A DNA stretch of 10,053 nucleotides, from positions 1-10,053 of the forward strand of contig CAZWCX010000198.1 in assembly GCA_964632945.1 (NCBI GenBank). The letters run 5' to 3'. The notes beneath the pieces were generated by a model. The model was not told the origin of the DNA, searched no databases, and saw nothing but the letters and a program-made list of their open reading frames with translations. The DNA is from CAZWCX01 sp964632945 (GTDB taxonomy: Bacteria; Planctomycetota; MHYJ01; WSZJ01; CAZWCX01). Below, one piece after another: positions 7,127-10,053 of the stretch (position 1 is its first letter; every line of letters starts with the position of its first letter). Position numbers and translations under genes: made by a program.

Positions 7127-7831
7127 TCATTCGGCGCCTGAATTCGTCGGGAGCGTTTCATCGTCGGACAACCGGAAGGCGGAACCGATCAACAGAGCGC
7201 CGAGCAGGGCGGGAATCAGCAACACCTTTCCCCACGGACGCGCGCCGACGCCGCTATCCTGCGCAAGTCCCGGCGCCAGGAAAAGTGCGGCGACGCTTCC
7301 GCCGAGCAACATCACCAGCCCGGCCAGGAGGCGGAGCCAGGCTCCGGCTCCCGTCGCGAGCAAGCCGGCATATCCCGAGCGAATCCAACCCGCCATCCGG
7401 GCACCGTCGAAGGGACGCGGAAAGGCGGACCGGCCCCGCCAGGCGAAGTACGTCCCCACGACCGGAATCCAGATCAGCGCGCTCCCCAGGGCGAAATCGA
7501 ACATCGCCGCGAAGACCAGCAACCCGCACCCCGCGGTGGTGATCGCCGGGGTGATCGCCAGTCGGGCGGCCGCCGGCACGGACACGACCAGCGCAATGGC
7601 CGAAGAGGCGCCGAGCACCGTGATCCGATGATCCCGCCCGCCCCGAGATGCGGCTTCCTGTGGATCTTCCCGCAACCGCTCCAACCCCGGCATGTCGGGG
7701 CGCTCACGAGTTCTCCGATCCTGGGTCTTGTAGGCCGACAGCGGAGCCACCAGCAGTGCGAGCGCAGGAATGAAGAGAAAGCAAAGGACGACCCGATTCG
7801 GGTAAACGGGAGATTCCGGGGTTACCATCAT
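7127..7831 (-). CDS. Unassigned multi-spanning membrane protein
   Basis: The 234-residue protein was not recognised as any named family. ATG 7831 is preferred because GGAGG (complement of 7839-7843) lies seven bases upstream. An in-frame ATG at 7864 has no such site, and a second ATG at 7828 directly follows. Hydrophobic segments are at about 13-34, 70-90, 92-130 (long, possibly two spans), 150-187 (possibly two) and 203-219, giving five to seven membrane spans. A charged, Arg/Glu-rich loop (35-69) follows the first span. A short Arg-rich loop (132-151, RGRSAFPRPFDGAR) sits in the middle, likely cytoplasmic by the positive-inside rule. There are no catalytic motifs. It is convergent with aceA and divergent from the hydrolase gene, so it is probably its own transcript. 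Transport or envelope roles are possible but unsupported. Confidence 0.65.
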   Translation of the reverse strand: MMVTPESPVYPNRVVLCFLFIPALALLVAPLSAYKTQDRRTRERPDMPGLERLREDPQEAASRGGRDHRITVLGASSAIALVVSVPAAARLAITPAITTAGCGLLVFAAMFDFALGSALIWIPVVGTYFAWRGRSAFPRPFDGARMAGWIRSGYAGLLATGAGAWLRLLAGLVMLLGGSVAALFLAPGLAQDSGVGARPWGKVLLIPALLGALLIGSAFRLSDDETLPTNSGAE

Positions 7832-7838
7832 GCCTCGG

Positions 7839-7843
7839 CCTCC
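7839..7843 (-). promoter_or_regulatory. Ribosome binding site deciding the membrane-protein start
   Basis: On the minus strand this reads GGAGG, seven bases before ATG 7831. It supports that start over the longer frame from 7864, whose extra 11 residues would include the site itself. Confidence 0.6.
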
Positions 7844-8208
7844 AACAGGGGCATGGCGATCCATCGCAACCGACGTGCCACAGCAGACACCGCGAACTTG
7901 CGCGCAACTCTACACAATATCATGGTTTGGGTACTAGGATCGGAACCACGAACCAGCCGCCCTGCGTCCGGTCGGAGCGGTGCGTCGGTGTGGAACAGCG
8001 CCGTCCCCCCACGCGCCGTTCGTCTGTGCGCCGGAAACGGGCGCGTCGCGTGGGCCGGTCGGCCTCTCCACGGGCCGATTCTCCCTGCCCTTCGATGCGC
8101 TCGCGAGCAGGGTCCTGCACCCGCCCCCCCGGTGCGCCCGCAGGGACCGCCCCTGGCATTCCCCGAAACCGCTGGATCCGAGATCCGGTACTCCACGGTG
8201 TCCCCGAC

Positions 8209-8214
8209 GGAGGA
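8209..8214 (+). promoter_or_regulatory. Ribosome binding site deciding the hydrolase start
   Basis: GGAGGA lies nine bases before ATG 8224. The signal peptide begins directly at that ATG, so the roughly 300-base in-frame extension upstream is rejected. Confidence 0.75.
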
Positions 8215-8223
8215 TATTCCGAC

Positions 8224-9309
8224 ATGCATCGATGGCGCACCCTGCCCCTGACGGTCCTGCTCGTCTGTGTTCTACCCGCCGACCTGCGCGCCGAGCCCGG
8301 TCCCCAGGACTCTCCCGCCGCAGCCGGGCAATCGGAGGCCACCTCGGTCCTGCAAACGATCGAATTCCCATTCCTGACCGACGCGGTCCGGGAGAACCGC
8401 CCGGTGAAGATCAAGGCGATATTCCCTGCGGAGGGGGGGCCGTTTCCGCTCGTGATCTTCTCTCATGGCGGCGCGGGTTCGTGGGACGCCCACCTGTTCG
8501 AGGCGGAGAATCTTGCGCGCCACGGTTACGTGGCGTTCTGCCTCGAGCACCCGACCTGCAACATCGACACGGTGCGCAAGTACGTGCGCGAGGATCGGGG
8601 GCCGGTCAAACAGCGCTTCACGCGGGCGCTCAACCGCATCGTCAAGGACCCGAGCGCCGTGCTCGGCCGTCCCCGTGACGTGTCGTTCGCCATCGACCGC
8701 GCCGAGGAATGGAATCGGAGCCACTCCCGTCTGAAAGGGAAGATCGATCTCTCGCGAATCGCAGTGGCCGGACACTCCTTCGGCGCCTACACGACGCTGA
8801 CGGTCTGCGGGGCCCGACCGATTCTCGACCACCTCGATCCCCCCATGGGAACCGGAATGGCGGAGGATCTCAGCGACCCCCGGGTCACGATCGGCATCGC
8901 CATGTCGCCGCAAGGCACGGGGACTTCGCGTTTCGGCCCCGGGAGTTTCTCGACGATCCGGCGCCCGCTCCTCTGCTTCAGCGGGTCCAAGGACGAACAG
9001 CTCGGCCACGACGGATCGACCCAGGCCCCGGAGACTCGATGGGAGGCGTTCGAGTTGATGCCCGACGGGGATAAGTACTTCGTGTGGCTGGAAAATGCCG
9101 ACCACCTGTCCTTTGCGGACAACCCGAAGAGCGAGCTGTTGCCTTCCCCGGCGCGCGAAGACACGATGCGCATCTGCAAGGCATTCCAGCTCGCCTTTTG
9201 CGACGCCTACCTCAAGGATCGTGCGGAAGGGCGCTCGCTCCTGACCCAGGACCATGCGACCTCTCTCTGCGGCCGGCAGGTACCGCAGGCGACGTTGCGC
9301 GTGAAGTGA
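8224..9309 (+). CDS. Secreted alpha/beta hydrolase, dienelactone hydrolase / PAF-acetylhydrolase-like
   Basis: The 361-residue protein has an N-terminal signal peptide (about 1-23, ending LRA), so it acts outside the cytoplasm. The alpha/beta hydrolase core is clear. FSHGG at 79-83 forms the oxyanion-hole strand-turn. GHSFG at 183-187 holds nucleophile S185 after the strand KIDLSRIAVA. FSGSKDE places the acid at D257. NADHLSF places the base at H294. All triad members are present in the right order. The N-terminal strand pattern and the helix before the nucleophile (DVSFAIDRAEEW) resemble predicted dienelactone hydrolases (COG4188-like) and PAF-acetylhydrolase relatives. The substrate is probably an ester but cannot be named. 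The segment between strand and nucleophile contains two Cys in CLEHPTC. The gene stands alone between a divergent gap and a hairpin. Confidence 0.85.
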   Translation: MHRWRTLPLTVLLVCVLPADLRAEPGPQDSPAAAGQSEATSVLQTIEFPFLTDAVRENRPVKIKAIFPAEGGPFPLVIFSHGGAGSWDAHLFEAENLARHGYVAFCLEHPTCNIDTVRKYVREDRGPVKQRFTRALNRIVKDPSAVLGRPRDVSFAIDRAEEWNRSHSRLKGKIDLSRIAVAGHSFGAYTTLTVCGARPILDHLDPPMGTGMAEDLSDPRVTIGIAMSPQGTGTSRFGPGSFSTIRRPLLCFSGSKDEQLGHDGSTQAPETRWEAFELMPDGDKYFVWLENADHLSFADNPKSELLPSPAREDTMRICKAFQLAFCDAYLKDRAEGRSLLTQDHATSLCGRQVPQATLRVK

Positions 9310-9337
9310 CGGGGTCCGGGTGGGGGAGCGGGGCGCA

Positions 9338-9356
9338 CCGAATGTTCCCCATTCGG
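9338..9356 (+). terminator. 7-bp hairpin after the hydrolase gene
   Basis: CCGAATG at 9338-9344 pairs with CATTCGG at 9350-9356 around TTCCC. It begins 28 bases after the hydrolase stop codon. No T-tract follows. The position fits a transcript 3' end, although it overlaps the proposed -35 element of the recQ promoter. Confidence 0.4.
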
Positions 9357-9373
9357 CCGGGCGCCGGTAGAAT
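9345..9373 (+). promoter_or_regulatory. Possible recQ promoter
   Basis: TAGAAT at 9368-9373 is a good -10 element. A weak -35, TTCCCC at 9345-9350, lies 17 bases upstream, inside the loop of the neighbouring hairpin. The leader would be about 65 bases. The -10 resembles TAGAGT in the promoter at 804. Confidence 0.35.
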
Positions 9374-9442
9374 GCGTTCCCGGGAGTCCGGCCCTCGGGC
9401 CCGTTCCGGGTCGGCCGGCCTCCGCGCCGGAGGACTCTCAGG

Positions 9443-10053
9443 ATGCCCACACGCGTGGACCCGCTCGCCGCCCTTCGCCGGGTGTGGGGATTTGAGGAGT
9501 TCAAGCCGCTGCAGGGCGAAGCCGTGGGGGCCGCCCTGGCCGGGCGCGACGCGCTGGTGGTCCTGCCGACCGGGGGAGGCAAGAGCCTCTGTTATCAGTT
9601 GCCCGCCGTCTGCGGCGGCGGCATGACCCTGGTGGTGTCGCCGCTGATCGCGCTGATGGACGACCAGGTCGCCGCGGCCCGGGAGGTCGGGATCCGAGCG
9701 GGCGCGCTTCACTCCAACGTGGGGGGCGGAGACCGCCGGAACGTGCGCGCCGCCCTCGACCAGGGCGAACTGGATCTCCTGTACGTCAGTCCGGAGCGGC
9801 TGTCGATCGGCGATCTGCTGCCCCGCCTCCGGGACCGCGTGTCCCTCCTCGCCGTGGACGAGGCGCACTGCGTCTCCCACTGGGGACACGAGTTTCGCCC
9901 CGAGTACCGCCAGTTGCAGGATGCCTTCGAGTCGTTTCCCCGGGCCGCGCGGATGGCGCTCACCGCCACGGCCACCCGGACCGTGCAGGAAGACATCGTC
10001 GAGCAGCTCGGGCTGCGCGATCCGGAGCGACTGATCGGCCATCCGGACCGGCC
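9443..10053 (+). CDS. recQ: ATP-dependent DNA helicase RecQ, N-terminal part (3' end outside window)
   Basis: RecQ is a 3'-to-5' DNA helicase acting in recombination and stalled-fork repair. The frame is open from ATG 9443 to the right edge (203 residues); GGAGGA at 9429-9434 lies eight bases upstream. Motifs appear in family order: a Q-motif-like WGFEEFKPLQGEAV at 15-28; Walker A LPTGGGKSLCYQLPA at 41-55 with K47; VVSPLIALMDDQV (motif Ia) at 64-76; LLYVSPERL at 112-120; Walker B DEAH at 139-142 followed by CVSHWGHEFRPEYR, the RecQ aromatic-rich loop; and ALTATAT (motif III) at 172-178. The usual loop is C-I/V-S-Q-W-G-H-D-F-R-P; here Gln is His and Asp is Glu, both mild changes. The second RecA domain, zinc-binding region and HRDC domain would lie beyond the window, so completeness is unknown. 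Confidence 0.95.
   Translation, partial: MPTRVDPLAALRRVWGFEEFKPLQGEAVGAALAGRDALVVLPTGGGKSLCYQLPAVCGGGMTLVVSPLIALMDDQVAAAREVGIRAGALHSNVGGGDRRNVRAALDQGELDLLYVSPERLSIGDLLPRLRDRVSLLAVDEAHCVSHWGHEFRPEYRQLQDAFESFPRAARMALTATATRTVQEDIVEQLGLRDPERLIGHPDR

Larger units (their letters stand above)
7832..8223. other. 392-base divergent intergenic region
   Basis: The membrane-protein gene runs left from here and the hydrolase gene runs right. Frames open on the plus strand (for example 7927-8223, in frame with the hydrolase) encode only Arg/Pro/Ser-rich sequence upstream of the obvious signal peptide, so they are read as non-coding. An AT-richer patch at 7895-7940 is where promoters are most likely. On the minus strand a TAGAGT (complement of 7907-7912) could be a -10 element but has no good -35 partner. 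Nothing else recognisable was seen. Confidence 0.55.

Noticed and set aside
7927..8223. 99-residue N-terminal extension of the hydrolase
   Set aside because: It is Arg/Pro/Ser-rich without homology, and the signal peptide and GGAGGA site place the start at 8224.
9212..10042. 276-residue minus-strand frame opposite recQ
   Set aside because: RecQ motifs on the plus strand are unmistakable; the minus frame is their antisense.

Overview
This is a GC-rich bacterial chromosomal window. It most likely comes from a diderm (Gram-negative-type) organism: it carries a GspK/PilX-like minor pseudopilin and a protein with a SmpA/OmlA (BamE)-like segment. Nearly every gene has a strong GGAGG-type ribosome binding site. 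The phylum cannot be fixed from the sequence; a GC-rich environmental lineage such as Planctomycetota, Myxococcota or similar would fit, but that is a guess. No tRNA, rRNA, CRISPR array, insertion sequence or phage gene was seen.

Layout. (a) 1-659, minus strand: the N-terminal 219 residues of a GspK/PilX-like pseudopilin that runs off the left edge. (b) 660-859: divergent intergenic region with a sigma70-like promoter facing right. (c) 860-2538: a two-gene unit. The first gene encodes a Flp-pilin-like membrane anchor joined to an HExxH zinc-protease-like domain. The second encodes an exported protein with a SmpA/OmlA-like segment. (d) 2539-2880: non-coding leader with a well-spaced promoter. 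(e) 2881-7049: the two enzymes of the glyoxylate shunt, a divergent malate synthase followed by a long ICL2-type isocitrate lyase, joined by a 4-base ATGA overlap. (f) 7050-7126: convergent gap with a perfect 8-bp hairpin. (g) 7127-7831, minus: unassigned multi-spanning membrane protein. (h) 7832-8223: non-coding. (i) 8224-9309: secreted alpha/beta hydrolase of the dienelactone-hydrolase/PAF-acetylhydrolase-like type. (j) 9443-10053: N-terminal third of a RecQ helicase, running off the right edge.

How they work together. The clear pathway is the glyoxylate bypass: isocitrate lyase makes succinate and glyoxylate, and malate synthase condenses glyoxylate with acetyl-CoA. This allows growth on acetate or fatty acids. 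The lyase carries the extra C-terminal domain known from Mycobacterium tuberculosis ICL2, where acetyl-CoA or propionyl-CoA binding activates the enzyme, so carbon flux may be gated at the protein level. The most novel-looking item is the pilin-anchored protease at 860, which lies head to head with a pseudopilin gene. The remaining genes look like ordinary, unrelated neighbours.
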